DNA of 64,000 bases from the NCBI GenBank assembly GCA_018417955.1, contig JACTVC010000040.1:1-64000 (forward strand). Reading direction: 5' to 3'. The notes beneath the pieces are model-generated. The model saw only the letters and a program-made list of their open reading frames with translations, did no database searches and was not told where the DNA came from. This DNA is from Laccaria trichodermophora (lineage: Eukaryota > Basidiomycota > Agaricomycetes > Agaricales > Hydnangiaceae). Position numbers and translations under genes: made by a program. Of this stretch, positions 47,032 to 58,616 are shown piece after piece (the stretch's first letter is position 1; every line of letters begins with the position of its first letter).

Positions 47032-49014
47032 TTAGAAGCGCGGTCGAATTCGAGATCCCAATGGCTCTTCAAGAGAAATATCGTACAGTGCGCTCATCAG
47101 ATTCTCCGAGTCGTCTTCGTCCGTCTTCGACTGCATCATGATCCCCTTTCTCTCCGAAGACGCAAAAGACGTGGTCGAATCTGTGGTCAACAACTGGTCA
47201 TCAATTCCAGACGAGCTCTCCAGCTCCGTCCAAGGCTCTGTGACCATACTATGCGCAACAACCTGGTTTGCACCAACATGTGCAAGAATGCCTCCCTCAG
47301 GTGTACTAAGTAGTACATGTCTTCCCCTCCTCCGCAGCGTAATTTCCGGGGGCTTGTGGAGGTAGCCCACCCTGTCGCATTCTTTAGTGGTAAGGTGGGT
47401 CGTGGTGCATACGGCGGCGAGCAAGGAGTTGTTATAATAACTCATGGGTTCCGCCCGCAATACCACGACTACCCCGCCAGAAACGAGGAAAACGGGTAGG
47501 AGCATGAGCAAGAGCTGGAGGTATGAAATAGCAGCCTCAACGTGCTGCACCTCCACGTGCACCGCTGAACGGTTTCCACCCAGAATGAGAGCTCGTGATG
47601 TCAGCACGTCGTTGATGTGGTTATACTTGTTGACATACCAATCCCACCCCGTCTGATTGAAAGCAACGGCGCTTGTGGATGCAGTGCCATCCCCAAGCAC
47701 GTCGTTTAAAATCATGACTGCAGAGGAATCGAGCTGGGTGGCATAAGACGCTTTTGTCACATCAAGGGATGCAGCACACGTAGAACCGCGAATTTGGCCC
47801 CCAGTCAAAAGGTTTGTAGAGAATATGTTGCACGGAAGGGGAGTGGGTGCCTCAGAGAGTGTTTCAGAGCGGATCAGAGTGATATTAGTGGAAGTGATGC
47901 GGAGGGCGGAATAGTACTTCTGAGTTGTGATTGGATTGACCACGTTGAAATATTCTACGGTGGCGCATAGGGAGGTGTATGGCTGTTGTATAAAGACACC
48001 AAAGGTGGCACTCGTCTCATTTCCCTGCGTATAAAGAACGTATTCGGTCAATGTCTGGAGATTCGTGCCAGTGGGATGATCGGGATCGAGAGACCAAGTC
48101 CTTTGGAGAAGGTCCAAAATTTCGCTGCTATTGAAGGGACTCAGGTATGTTTTGATCATGCACGTCTTGAACACTGATTCCATGAAGGTGTGCCTCCGTC
48201 GATCCTTTGTCACCGTAAACACTTGTTTCATCAACGCAGTATCCCCACCTGTCCCAAGGGATTCCCACGGATTGTCTTTTCGAATCGGGAAGAGGTAATC
48301 ACTGTGTTGGTTATCCCAGAAGATTTGAGGAATGCCTAACGCCTGCTCAAAAAAAGTGAGTGCATTTGTGTTGTTGATCCAGCATCCCCAGCTTTGCGTC
48401 GTTTCCGATAGGGTCTGGACAGGACAGCTTATGTATTGTGCGGTGACAGAGAAGCCGTCCTCGTCAAGCCAAATACGAGGTCCAGAGCTGTTTATGGGCT
48501 GGAGTGGAGGCACAATCTCCCTCACGCCGGGTTCAACGATGCCAGGCAGCGTGAAATTCAATCCAGCGGTGAACATATTTGCTGCTATCGCAGCGTCAAC
48601 GTTGATGTCCTGCACATTGTTTGTTGGGTTCGATATGAGTGTGATGTACGCGGGACTGGTGATGAGATTATTGGTCAATGAACCAGCATTGGTGGTTTTT
48701 GATTTGATGATGTATCCAGGTGAATCCAATGCCCAAAGCAGGGTGTCATAAAACCCTGCAAGCGAAATTAGGGCAGCAAAGACAAGGACCAATATTGCCT
48801 GTCGATTGAACCTGCGCGATATGACGTAGAGGATCTTTTGCACGATGTCTTCTGCGAACATTAGATACGATGTATATGCTTGTAGCCTAGCGGCGATGAA
48901 AGTGAACGTTCTAAGAATGAAGAACTGGAGTAGGATCGTCGATGCACGAAAAAGGATGTTCTTGATCGCATTCTCCCGGACCGAAAGGACAGAGGTGGTG
49001 AGGAACGAGTGCAT
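47032..49014 (-). CDS. Two-pass membrane protein with large N-glycosylated domain, 660 aa, single exon
   Basis: Function unknown; one of two tandem paralogues (the other is 49753-51609). A hydrophobic N-terminal region includes a clear membrane span near residues 72-94 (ILVLVFAALISLAGFYDTLL). A region of about 400 residues follows with many N-glycosylation sequons (NFT, NSS, NNT, NET, NIT, NQT, NRS). A second span lies near residues 515-540 (LLLMLLPVFLVSGGVVVVL), followed by a cytoplasmic tail of about 110 residues with HKPPEITLRRRGRHVLLSTP and an acidic end. Conserved blocks such as SVRENAIKN, MFAEDIVQKILYV and TVTKDRRRHTF are shared with the paralogue. It has no introns, which is rare in this window. 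Confidence 0.75.
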   Translation of the reverse strand: MHSFLTTSVLSVRENAIKNILFRASTILLQFFILRTFTFIAARLQAYTSYLMFAEDIVQKILYVISRRFNRQAILVLVFAALISLAGFYDTLLWALDSPGYIIKSKTTNAGSLTNNLITSPAYITLISNPTNNVQDINVDAAIAANMFTAGLNFTLPGIVEPGVREIVPPLQPINSSGPRIWLDEDGFSVTAQYISCPVQTLSETTQSWGCWINNTNALTFFEQALGIPQIFWDNQHSDYLFPIRKDNPWESLGTGGDTALMKQVFTVTKDRRRHTFMESVFKTCMIKTYLSPFNSSEILDLLQRTWSLDPDHPTGTNLQTLTEYVLYTQGNETSATFGVFIQQPYTSLCATVEYFNVVNPITTQKYYSALRITSTNITLIRSETLSEAPTPLPCNIFSTNLLTGGQIRGSTCAASLDVTKASYATQLDSSAVMILNDVLGDGTASTSAVAFNQTGWDWYVNKYNHINDVLTSRALILGGNRSAVHVEVQHVEAAISYLQLLLMLLPVFLVSGGVVVVLRAEPMSYYNNSLLAAVCTTTHLTTKECDRVGYLHKPPEITLRRRGRHVLLSTPEGGILAHVGANQVVAHSMVTEPWTELESSSGIDDQLLTTDSTTSFASSERKGIMMQSKTDEDDSENLMSALYDISLEEPLGSRIRPRF

Positions 49015-49752
49015 TGCTGGAGAGATTGTGAGGACTATGCCAGGCGAGAGATTCGCTAGTCAAAGAAGAGTGTCGCAAGCGCTTAAAATCGTCAGCATTT
49101 GTAGTGGATGAAAGGGAGGAACATAAATAGTCGACGTGGGACTCGTTCCTGTCGAGGTTATGTTTAGCTCACTTGCCGTGTTGTAAACCAGGGAAAGCCA
49201 GTGTTAGTCTGAAAGGCCGTGCTGAGGTCGAGGATCGTTCGCAAAGTGGGAAACTTGTCTAGAGTTTCGACCTCAATTGAAAGGCAACCCAAGATTGTTT
49301 CCATGTGCCATGTCCTCGTCTGCAAGTTGATTCCGATTTTATTTCTCCAGGCAGTAGAAACAATCAAAAGTTTGGGACTTAACAGACGTCATGAAGGGAC
49401 AAAAGCTGGACAAAAGCGTAGATTAGCAGCCGGTCGTTGCCAGCGTTTCCTTCATCGCGCACCAGCTTACAAGTCCTGCGATCAGCAACCACAGGCGCTG
49501 GACAGGGTCTTGTTGCGTATTTAGCCGTGTGTTCCCGACAAGCAGTTTGAGTGTTATTTTGAAGTATGGAAATGGTCGTATCGCGCGTCGTTGAAGGCCA
49601 CATGAGGATGGCTTAGGGAGACGTCGGGCAAAGGTCGGTGAGAGTGATTATGTCAGCGTGATTCCGGAATAATTTTATGTTGATGATATCATACATACAG
49701 ACAACATACAGATATACAAAAGATACAAATGTAGGAAGAGATTGCTAACCAT
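49015..49752. other. Spacer between the membrane-protein paralogues
   Basis: Short frames only. Holds the promoter of the gene ending at 47032 and the 3' flank of its paralogue. No spliced gene could be built. Confidence 0.4.
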
Positions 49753-51609
49753 TTACCGAGTATGATCCTCCTTGTACATCAGGGGCTCTGTTATTCCGTA
49801 CGGTTGAACATTTTCATCCGCGCCAACGTTTGTGATGGTGCCTTCACCAGGTGTACCCAGCAGCACATGTGTTCCGCTTCTCCGCAGCGTAATTTCAGGA
49901 GGATCGTGTAGATAGGGCACTTTTTGACAGTCCCCCGGTGTCATATGCGTCGTCGTACACACGGCTGCGAGGAAAGAGCTCTGGTAGTAACTCATTGGTC
50001 CCGAGAACAAGCTAACGACCGCTCCAATCAGGACAAGGAGAGCTGGAAGGAGCGTGAGTAGTAGCTGGAGATAGGAGATCGCGGCTTCATTGTGCTGTAC
50101 TATGACTTGTACAGCCGCGCGGTCACCACCAGCAATCAGTCCTCGCGAGGTAAGCAAGTCGTCTATGTGGTTGCTGTTATTCACGATCCAATTCCATCCT
50201 GTTTGGTTGAAAGCGATAGTGCTACTGTCTGATGTGCCGTCACCGAGCAGGCTATTGAGGATGACCACCGCGGACGCGTCGAGTTGGGAGACGAATGATG
50301 CTTTTGTCTGATTAAGCGACTTGTAGCAGGTGTTTCCACGAAGTTGACCGCCAGTTGCAAGATTCGTAGAAAATACGGTGTCATATCTACAATATAGCGG
50401 GGTGGGTGCCTGGGGTAGCGTCTCGGAACGAATGAGGGTAATGTTTGTCGAGGTGATGCGAAAGACGCTATACAGCGGTATCGCACTCGCAGCGTTGATG
50501 ACATTCAGAAGTTCTATGGTAGAGGATATTGATGCATATGGCTCTTGAACGAAGATGCCGAAGCTGATAGTTGACTGATTCGCCTGGGCATCTATAACAT
50601 AGTCCGCCAAGTTCTGAATGTCAGGTGTGATAGGTTGTGTGGGATCGGAGGACCATGTCCGATGGATGAGATCTGTAATTTCACTGTCGTTGAACTGTGC
50701 AGGGTACAAGGAGAGCATGGAAGCCTTGAAGGCAGTTTCAATGAAGGTATGACGACGACGATCTTTCGTAACCGTGAACACCTGCTTCATTACTGCAGAA
50801 TCCCCGCCGCTCCCAAGGGATTGCCATGGGTTATCGATCCGATTTGGCAACAAGTACTCTGAGCGTTGGTCGTCCCAAAAAATTTCAGGGTTCCCTGTGC
50901 TTGTCTGAAGCAACAGCAAAGCGTCTGTGTTGTTAAAACTGCATTTCCACGCCTGTGTGGTATTAGTGAGGGTTTGAATGGGACAAGCTGCGTCTGTCGT
51001 GACCATCACAGATTGATCAACGCTCACGGAGAGGCCGTCTCCATCAAGCCATATGCGAGGGCCAGTGTTGTTGATCAACTCCGACGAAGAGACAATCTCT
51101 CTCACTCCCGGTTCATTCACGCCTGGAAGCGTAAAATTCAAACCGGACCTGAAGAGGTTGGCAGCTATGGACCCCTCCGTATCAATGTCGTTGACGTTGC
51201 CTGTTGGGTTTGATATGTAGGTAATGTAGGCTGGATTGATGACTATTTCTTGAGATAGCGATGTGGCATTGGTGGTCTTCGACCTGACGACATATCCGGG
51301 GGAGTCTAATGACCACAAAAGAGTGTCGTACAGCCCCGAGAGTGCTCCGAGAACAGCAAAGGCGAGAACCAGGAGTGCATGTCGATGGAAACCGCGAGAG
51401 GTGACATAGAAGAACTTTTGGAGGAAGTCCTCTGCGAACATCAGGTACGATGTGTATGCATTGGATCTGGCCGCGATGAGGGCGAACGTCCTCACGATAA
51501 AGAGTTGTAGGAGAAGGGTGGCTGCACGGAAAATGACATTCTTGACAGCGTTTTCGCGGACAGAGAGAACAGAGGTAGTGAAGAAACCTTGAAGTGTCGT
51601 AGGGATCAT
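49753..51609 (-). CDS. Two-pass membrane protein, paralogue of 47032-49014, 618 aa, single exon
   Basis: Colinear with its neighbour: SVRENAVKNVIFRAATLLLQ near the N-terminus, MFAEDFLQKFFYV, a membrane span near residue 75-95 (LLVLAFAVLGALSGLYDTLL), TVTKDRRRHTF, the sequon-rich outer domain, and the second span (LLLTLLPALLVLIGAVVSLF) followed by HDPPEITLRRSGTHVLLGTP. The cytoplasmic tail is about 60 residues shorter than in the paralogue, which accounts for most of the length difference. It also has a short insertion (SVDQSVMVTTDA) in the outer domain. Function unknown. Head-to-tail orientation indicates local tandem duplication. Confidence 0.75.
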   Translation of the reverse strand: MIPTTLQGFFTTSVLSVRENAVKNVIFRAATLLLQLFIVRTFALIAARSNAYTSYLMFAEDFLQKFFYVTSRGFHRHALLVLAFAVLGALSGLYDTLLWSLDSPGYVVRSKTTNATSLSQEIVINPAYITYISNPTGNVNDIDTEGSIAANLFRSGLNFTLPGVNEPGVREIVSSSELINNTGPRIWLDGDGLSVSVDQSVMVTTDAACPIQTLTNTTQAWKCSFNNTDALLLLQTSTGNPEIFWDDQRSEYLLPNRIDNPWQSLGSGGDSAVMKQVFTVTKDRRRHTFIETAFKASMLSLYPAQFNDSEITDLIHRTWSSDPTQPITPDIQNLADYVIDAQANQSTISFGIFVQEPYASISSTIELLNVINAASAIPLYSVFRITSTNITLIRSETLPQAPTPLYCRYDTVFSTNLATGGQLRGNTCYKSLNQTKASFVSQLDASAVVILNSLLGDGTSDSSTIAFNQTGWNWIVNNSNHIDDLLTSRGLIAGGDRAAVQVIVQHNEAAISYLQLLLTLLPALLVLIGAVVSLFSGPMSYYQSSFLAAVCTTTHMTPGDCQKVPYLHDPPEITLRRSGTHVLLGTPGEGTITNVGADENVQPYGITEPLMYKEDHTR

Positions 51610-52014
51610 ACTTGGCTGAGGGTTCTTCTTGAATCACCCTAATTCCAATTGTAGCACAGGGATGGGAGGAGGTTGGGAGGAGGGTGGCCGTACCCAGCCC
51701 GGGCCAGCCGTACCCCTGTGACGGAAATTAGATTCATGGGGATATTTGTCCGAACCTTGTGATGATCGTGCGCGTGATGGGTGAGTAACCCGACACGCCC
51801 AGAGAATCTGAGCAACAAATTTGATCAAAGTGTTGAAATTCGTCTTCAAGGTTTTCATCTACTTACGTTGTATGCTTTGCTTAACTTTCAGGAATCACGA
51901 TATAAAGTGTATCATCTAGCCTCGTTTAGAAAGCTCAAAAGATAGGTGAAATACGAGGCCATAGCCCGTCCTTGGAGGAGACAACGCCATTGTCTATGTA
52001 AATCTACCACAGTT
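51610..52014. other. Intergenic
   Basis: Promoter side of the membrane-protein gene and 3' flank of the ornithine acetyltransferase gene. No other feature seen. Confidence 0.45.
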
Positions 52015-53516
52015 TTAACTGCGGTAGTCACCATTAATCCGGACGTATTCCTGAGGGCATTTCATCAAAGAAGTTCATAAGACAGGATGAAAGACTAACG
52101 TAGCTGAAATCGCAGGTCCAATACTTAGCCTCTCCTTCCGGGTCGTCGCTCATTCCCAAATTGACGGATATTTCAAAATCTTCAAGGGTCATGATCTCTT
52201 TTGCTCGTACTTCGTCCACTACCTCGGGCTCGCCATTGACAAGCACTAGAAGTGGAGAGGTGCCGTCGGACGGGATGAAAGTCACACTGACTTTTGTTGG
52301 GTCGATGGTCAGAGGCTCGCCTGTGGAAGACGATGGCAATAGTGGGACGGATCCTGAAGCAGCAAGGATGCGACCCCAGCTACGGACGAGTTTAGTAATG
52401 AACAGCCGTTCCAGATTAATTTCAGGCTTACTTCGCGTCTTCGCCGTAAAGCGCTGTCTTGACCAGAGCTGATGTAGATATGCGGGATGCAATGTTATGT
52501 GCGTCTCGGTATGATGGCGCACCCTTGACTGTCACAGTGACGAACTTGGTTGCGCCTTCGCCATCCCTCACAACCAACTGCGCCAGATCCGCTGCGAAAT
52601 CAGTAAGCTCCTTCTTGAATACCTCAAAAGCATCCTTGTCGGTCTCCTCGTCAATTAGTGGCCCATTTGCAGCACCGTTGGCGAGGGCGTAGATGGAATC
52701 ATTTGTTGACATATCCCCATCCACACTGATAGAGTTAAAACTTCTATCCACCGCGTACGTGAGGGCGTCCTGCAAACTCCTCGAGGACACCGCAGCATCC
52801 GTCAAAATACATCCCAAGAGAGTGGCATGAAGCTGCTTTGGTTGGAATGTTGTAGCTGGACCCATGTTAGGGTGGATCATCCCTGCACCCTTGTCCATTC
52901 CTGCCATACGGTACTCGAAGCCATTGATTTTGAAAAGCCGGGAGCGTAATTTAGGGAAGGTATCAGTCGTCATGAACGCTTGAGCGGCGCGTTCCCAAGC
53001 TGAGAAATCTGAGTTGAGTGTTTCCTTGGATTCGCGGATACCAGAGAGTATTTTCGAAATGGGGAGGTTTTGGCCGATAACCCCAGTTGACATTACGAGG
53101 GTTTGATGCTCGAATTTTGAAGAGGGCGGTAGGAGGGCGTCTGTCGCTTTCACCATTGCCCATGCATCGTCCATGCCCTGTTTGCCAGTGACAGCATTTG
53201 CACATCCGCTGTTTACGACAACCGCCTTGGCCCAACCTCCGTTTTTCTTGAGAACCTCGTCCGAAACTAACACTGGGGCTGCTTTGAACGCATTGCGGGT
53301 GAAACAGGCGGCGGCCGAGGTCGGGTGCTCTGAGGTCGACAAGATGACGCTAAGGTCGGGAACGCCTGCTTGCTTCTTTACACCTGCATGAATTCCAGTA
53401 AGGGCATATCCATTCGGAAAGGAGGAGGATGGAAGAGGAATGTGATGATGGGCTTTCGATGGGATGGGTTTCGCAGTGAATGTCGAGGAAAGCCGCTTGA
53501 GTACAAGCCTCGACAT
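52015..53516 (-). CDS. ARG7: Mitochondrial glutamate/ornithine N-acetyltransferase (ArgJ family), 466 aa, three exons
   Basis: Transfers acetyl from N-acetylornithine to glutamate in the arginine cycle, and may make acetylglutamate from acetyl-CoA, in the mitochondrial matrix. Exons: 53516-52432, 52379-52100 and 52050-52015. The last exon supplies the canonical C-terminus EYVRINGDYRS, and the first intron sits inside GEDAN|WGRI, both supporting the splicing. The N-terminus is a typical presequence (MSRLVLKRLSSTFTAKPIPS). Another in-frame ATG lies 14 codons upstream. Family blocks: VVVNSGCANAVTGKQG, KGAGMIHPNM, SISVDGDMSTNDS. The precursor self-cleaves before a Thr, here the Thr of HATLLGC. 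Twelve residues (GPATTFQPKQLH) stand between PNM and ATLL, where many homologues join the two directly. Confidence 0.93.
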
Positions 53517-53983
53517 GATGGCGGTTGATTGACTGATGATTCGCCCTTGTAATGGCAAAAAAGGTCTTATCTCTTGGAGAACGTAATGCTATTGGTACAA
53601 CCTTGCAGCCATAGGCGGAAGTTACTCAATGACAGAGCTGTGGTTGTGGTGAGAGCTGTCAGGCAGTAGTTAATGACAAGGCCCGGCCAAGGCGGCCGCC
53701 CATTTTCATACGACGGCGAACTTGACTGTGTCTCGGGGACAACATCAGCGCGTCAAGCCCCCAGCACATACTTATGACCACCACCACCTCGAGGAAAAGA
53801 GGCTGGGAGCCCTCGTTCCTCAGGCGTACAGCTGAAATGGGGTGCTTCAAATCTTTTGACCTGCTTTTGACTGTTGTTGTACTTATTGCTTACCAACCAT
53901 TTTGCCCCGTCGCTGTCAAAGTATGAATTCTCCTCCTTAGTCTGAGCATTACTAAAATATACCCCCAAGCATCATCGATCGCA
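53517..53983. other. Divergent promoter region
   Basis: About 470 bases between the divergent ornithine acetyltransferase and F-box genes, presumably holding both promoters. Short minus frames here are not supported. Confidence 0.5.
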
Positions 53984-55384
53984 ATGGCTAATCTCCTGGA
54001 TGACTCAGACATCACTAGAAACCCCTCAGCCTTGGATGGCCAGGAAGTCGCTCTTGCCAACGAGTTGCCACCCGAACTCCTGGTGAACATTTTTGAAATT
54101 GCACAGAACCTCCTCCTTCCGTCAGAGCATCTATTTCGGCAATTTCCTCTTGTCCTTGGGGACGTCTCGCATTACTGGCGCCAAGTGGCGTTTGGAGCGC
54201 CCATTCTGTGGTCAAACGTGGATGTCTCGCATCCTCGGGATCTCACTGTTTTACGAGCCTACCTCGACAGGTCCAAGGGCTACCCTATTGATTTGCGTTT
54301 GACATATGATATCACCCTTGCCCAGTATGAGAAGGCAGATCCTCGCGATGTCGATCAGCTCATCGGTATCCTGCAACCCCATTATTTTCACTGTCGTTCC
54401 ATCAGACTCAGCTCTGGGACATATTCCGAAGCCACTCCAGAGATGTTGAGCCTCCTTGGGTCGATGCGCGACGGTCATTGCCCCATGCTACAGAGTTTTC
54501 TCGTCGAGGGTGCTGAAATGTATGACGTGGTAACATCATGCGCGATTTTAAACGACGCTCCGAACCTTACCAATGTGCGCTTAGGAGGCTTGGGTTTAAG
54601 CTTCTGCCGACCTCCTCTCAATGCCGTCACTGAGCTTCATTTAGCAGTCACACATTGTGTCATTTCCTACACCAACTTCTCCAAAATGTTACGATCCTGC
54701 GAGTCATTGATCACATTGTGCATCTACGACGATTTGGTTGACCCATGGCCATCTGGTCAGCCATTAATCCATATACCCTCCCTCCGATACCTACGGATCT
54801 TCGGAAACATGATCAGTGTCTCTCAGTTTCTACTCTCCATTTTTGTTCCAGATCTGGAAGAACTCACCATTGCTCCCATCGCCAAGGCTGACCTCACCAT
54901 CCTTCAAGAGGATGTCTCTCGCAACACCCCAAGATTTCCTGCACTAAAGTCTCTGACCCTTGCACCCTCTCGTGCTTATGCCATGGCAGGAACTTTACGC
55001 CTTGCGTCGATATGCTTTCCCGGGATAGAGTTACTTATTCTTCCCAAATATTATAGCGGGTGTTTTTCAATGTCTTTCGTGACAGACGAAGCTGCCCCTT
55101 TGTGGCCGGGGCTTCACACCCTCGCGGTGCGTGACATTGATGGCAGGTGCAACCAACATGTATTATATGAGTTCGTCGAGGCACGCCAACGTTTAGGTGT
55201 GCCCTTGCGCGCGTTATACTTGGACTCTTCATCGGTGCCCAGAATGACTCGAATGGATTGGCTCAAGGATCAGTTATCGGTGGTAGAGGCGGATCCTTGG
55301 TGGATACAATGCGGGGACGCTTTCTATAGTGGTGAACAAGATCGGTTTCTAGGATCAGGTGGGGATGGTCCTGATATTTCCTAA
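53984..55384 (+). CDS. F-box-like protein, 466 aa, single exon
   Basis: The N-terminus carries an F-box-like motif (ELPPELLVNIFEIA, about residues 27-42), then DVSHYWRQVAFGAPILWSNV, the pattern seen in the large Agaricomycete F-box-like family. The rest is Leu-rich with repeating short blocks (FLVEGAEMYDVV, NLTNVRLGGLGL, SLRYLRIFGN, DLEELTIAPI, ALKSLTLAPS) that look like degenerate leucine-rich repeats. Such proteins are expected to link substrates to SCF ubiquitin ligases through Skp1. The substrate is unknown. No intron is needed. Confidence 0.8.
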   Translation: MANLLDDSDITRNPSALDGQEVALANELPPELLVNIFEIAQNLLLPSEHLFRQFPLVLGDVSHYWRQVAFGAPILWSNVDVSHPRDLTVLRAYLDRSKGYPIDLRLTYDITLAQYEKADPRDVDQLIGILQPHYFHCRSIRLSSGTYSEATPEMLSLLGSMRDGHCPMLQSFLVEGAEMYDVVTSCAILNDAPNLTNVRLGGLGLSFCRPPLNAVTELHLAVTHCVISYTNFSKMLRSCESLITLCIYDDLVDPWPSGQPLIHIPSLRYLRIFGNMISVSQFLLSIFVPDLEELTIAPIAKADLTILQEDVSRNTPRFPALKSLTLAPSRAYAMAGTLRLASICFPGIELLILPKYYSGCFSMSFVTDEAAPLWPGLHTLAVRDIDGRCNQHVLYEFVEARQRLGVPLRALYLDSSSVPRMTRMDWLKDQLSVVEADPWWIQCGDAFYSGEQDRFLGSGGDGPDIS

Positions 55385-56117
55385 TGACTCCACTTATGGA
55401 TTTCTGTGCCTCAACATCATGCATCATCACCCTTTACAAAGTATCTTTGTTATCTTCTATGGATTTTTGAGCTTGCGCCTTTTTGGTTTTTGCAGGCCTG
55501 TACTGAATTATCGTAACCGAACTTTCATCTCTGAAGTATCATGGAAGAGAAATGCTTGGAGCTGTCAGTATCCCCTGCCACAAAATCCCAACTACCTTGA
55601 TTTTACGGTCCATCGATATCCTACTGAGAGATCCACGCAGCCAGATGTAACATTTTAATATTGTAGGGCTTGATGCACCATGAAATAATAAGGAATACTG
55701 CATGGGCCTCTCTGGACTCACATGAAGATGGACGACTGGAAAACGCACAGATTAAGCAGGAAAATCTCATCTGCACCACGAATATTGATGGCCACACCCA
55801 TGATCATATGAGAACCATATCTGTTGCAGATGAGACGGTCGAGGCTAGCTATTGACTCTTCCTGGACCACAATGAACTGTTGGTTGCTGACAGGGGGACT
55901 TGTCAGTGACTCCTCCATGGGGGTTTTAGTTGTGGGACCTGTCGCCATGTCCAGTGACCAGGGTTAGGCTTTGCTAGTCAGTCGGCTGATCGCAACGGTG
56001 AGAAACGCGACCGCACCAAAATTATCTAAACTCTTAGCTACAACGTGCAGTCCATGGCTCTAGTAAAAGTAAGTATCACGCATGGTCAGTCCCAAGAACC
56101 TATTAACTACACCACCC
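55385..56117. other. Intergenic, no gene seen
   Basis: 3' flanks of two convergent genes. Small frames at 55359-55658 and 55718-55948 are not supported. Confidence 0.45.
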
Positions 56118-58258
56118 TTAAAACCCCTTCGTAACACCAAACTGGGAGTAATACTCTGCAACTGGAATTGGCCCAACAGAAAGCCTATCACCCTCCGTTT
56201 CAGCCCTGAATTTCTTGAACGTTTGATCTGTCCATGTCGAGGCAGGGTCAACGGGGCCATAGAGCGCATGGACGGTCGTTAGAGGATCGTTGAGCTGTAA
56301 TGCAGCTAAACGCACGTAGGGTACGCGCGCCGCAGAGAGGAGGATCTGGACAACGACAAAGAGAACGAAAAGACTGCTCATACATCACTTTATTAGCGAA
56401 GAGCGAAAAACAGATGAGGAAGGCTCGGATCTCACCAGAACACAAGCATCCCACCAAGGAGTAACGCCAACGGTACCAAATCGAGGCTAGTCCCAATAAT
56501 TTCAAGCTCCCTTTGAATAGCAGAGACACCCGTCGACTCGTACACGAAGGCGCCTCTTGCTATCGCCTGCTTTGACAACTCCAGCCCATAGGCTTCTTCG
56601 TATGTCATGTTGGTCTGCAGCCCTGCTCCGTCCACCTGTTGTGATACCCTCACTGAGCCGCCTTCAATGCCTAACGTCATGACATGGCGTGCAGAGTCCG
56701 CGGATAGTGGTGTCGATTGCCGAACAATAAATCGCGAGGAGGAATACACATATTGAACGTCCAGCGCCGTGACGTCGCAGAAAACGACGTTCCACGCTCC
56801 GTTACTTCCGTGGATAAACCAGCCGCTATTTGTGAGAATTAAAACTCTATACATTGAAGGAAACGATATGACAGAAACATGCCTATTAGGAACAACTAGA
56901 TCGTTCAGTCAGAGCATGTTTGACTCAAGGAAGAGACACAATGCGCACATTGATCTTCAGCAGCCTGGTAGTACGCTTGTGAAATCACCACTTCCCCAGC
57001 ATGAAATGGGCTATGCTTCCTCGTCATAATCCATACTGGCAGAAGCAAAGACAAACTTACTTAGACGGAACTTTATAACCCAAAATTGTATTCCCCCGGT
57101 CGTCCAAGGCATAGAGTGCTTGGGAGCCCGTCGCGTTGAAGACCGCGCTCCCAGTACACTTCAGCAGAAGAGCAGCGTTCGGACCGTAACCGAGGGAGGC
57201 GGACGGTGCCAAGCATTGCGATGTGATACTGGAAGACCGGTAAACACCTTTGTTTCGTGAAGAGACAGACACTTACGTTTGACATGTTGACTTGACGCCG
57301 ATAGTTCGAGCAGTATACGACACGTTCGCGGGTATGGTCTGTGGGACGAGGATCGCAGTCTGGTCGTCCGTGAAGACTGCACGATGAAGTGCAGATGAAT
57401 TGGAGACTGCCCTCAGTCCCTCCATACGTGTTCTCGCATTCCCTCCACTGCCACCAGAGATCAAACCACAAGTTAGCTGGCTGACCGTCCCACTATTGTA
57501 TGTAGCTGGGTCACACATAGTTGCGTTGATCGCGCGACCAAAAGTCGCAGGAAAGAGATATGGTGAGGTCGAAGCGATGCTGATAGCCTTGCTGCTGGCG
57601 TGAAACCATGCATCGGATGCTGAGATTAGGTATGATAAAACAAGAAAACTGAATAGTAGAACCGTAGTGTGTCGGAGCATGGGGGGCGTTGGAAGCGAGG
57701 GACTTCCACCCTTATTAAGGTTTAACATGTGTCTCAAGGCAGCAGCTAGGGCGGGAAGGCCAGCACCCGTGCAAATCGATAATAGCAGGCCAAACCTATA
57801 ATTGAATGAATAAAAGAATCCGGTCAAAATAGCGATCGCACTCACTGCATTGGGGAAGGCCGATCAACTCCGAGCGAGGCACTTGACTTCAACCACGTAG
57901 CACCAAGGTGTAGCGACCATAAGCCCATTACCAGAGGAATTGCGACAGGAGCTACATGTGAAGTGACTTGGGAAATGGTAAGCACTTTGCCTAGAGGTGC
58001 GGTACTGATGAGTGTTCTGCCTGAGCCCCTCGAACACTGGTGCGCGACACAAAGGTAAGAGAGGAGCACCAGAATCATCCCCACGACCGTCAGGATAATA
58101 AGTCCTCCAAAAAGAATGGCACGACCCGTGACGGTTTTGCGACGCGCTTCCATCTGCGCGTCGGCTACAGAATTCTGCGTTTTGCTGGTTTTGTCGCCAG
58201 TGAAGAGCTGAGGCGACTCCATCTGTGGCTGGGAATATCGAAGAGGTTGGAGGTCCAT
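56118..58258 (-). CDS. Multi-pass membrane protein, hypothetical, about 580 aa, multi-exon
   Basis: Function unknown. Exons 58258-57846, 57795-57277, 57228-57061, 57010-56949, then a less certain region (perhaps 56895-56883 with a GC donor), a large exon from 56846, and a final exon ending at 56118. Four hydrophobic segments near the N-terminal half (ILFGGLIILTVVGMILVLLS, PVAIPLVMGLWSLHL, LLSICTGAGLPALAAALR, VLLFSFLVLSYLISA) and one near the C-terminus (VPLALLLGGMLVF spliced to LFVLFVVVQILL) frame an outer domain with N-sequons. The topology recalls the membrane-protein pair at 47-51.6 kb, but I see no clear sequence similarity. The start at 58258 (MDLQPLRYSQPQ) is the first ATG in frame. Confidence 0.6.
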
Positions 58259-58616
58259 AGTTACACCAGGAAGGTGAACCTCTTTAGCCAAAGGAGGCTA
58301 GTGATTCATGGCAGTGATTGAAAGCGACCTGAACAAGGACCTGAATGAGCAATCACCGAGCCAAGACCATGCCAAGACCTTGTTTAATGCTCAGCGCTCA
58401 CCACCCTTCTATCACGAGAGAAGGGTCGAATAAGTTCAGACTCACAACGAAGACATCACAACGAAGACACTCACGAATCATGGACGAATAAGACGGGGCT
58501 ATGGTTTTCCGTCGTCAGAGGATTAGCTTCGATATCCCTTGCGGCCACTGGTACTTAGTCTCTCCTAGACAGACTTCGATATGTGAAGTCGTACCTTGGT
58601 TCACGATATATGAAGT

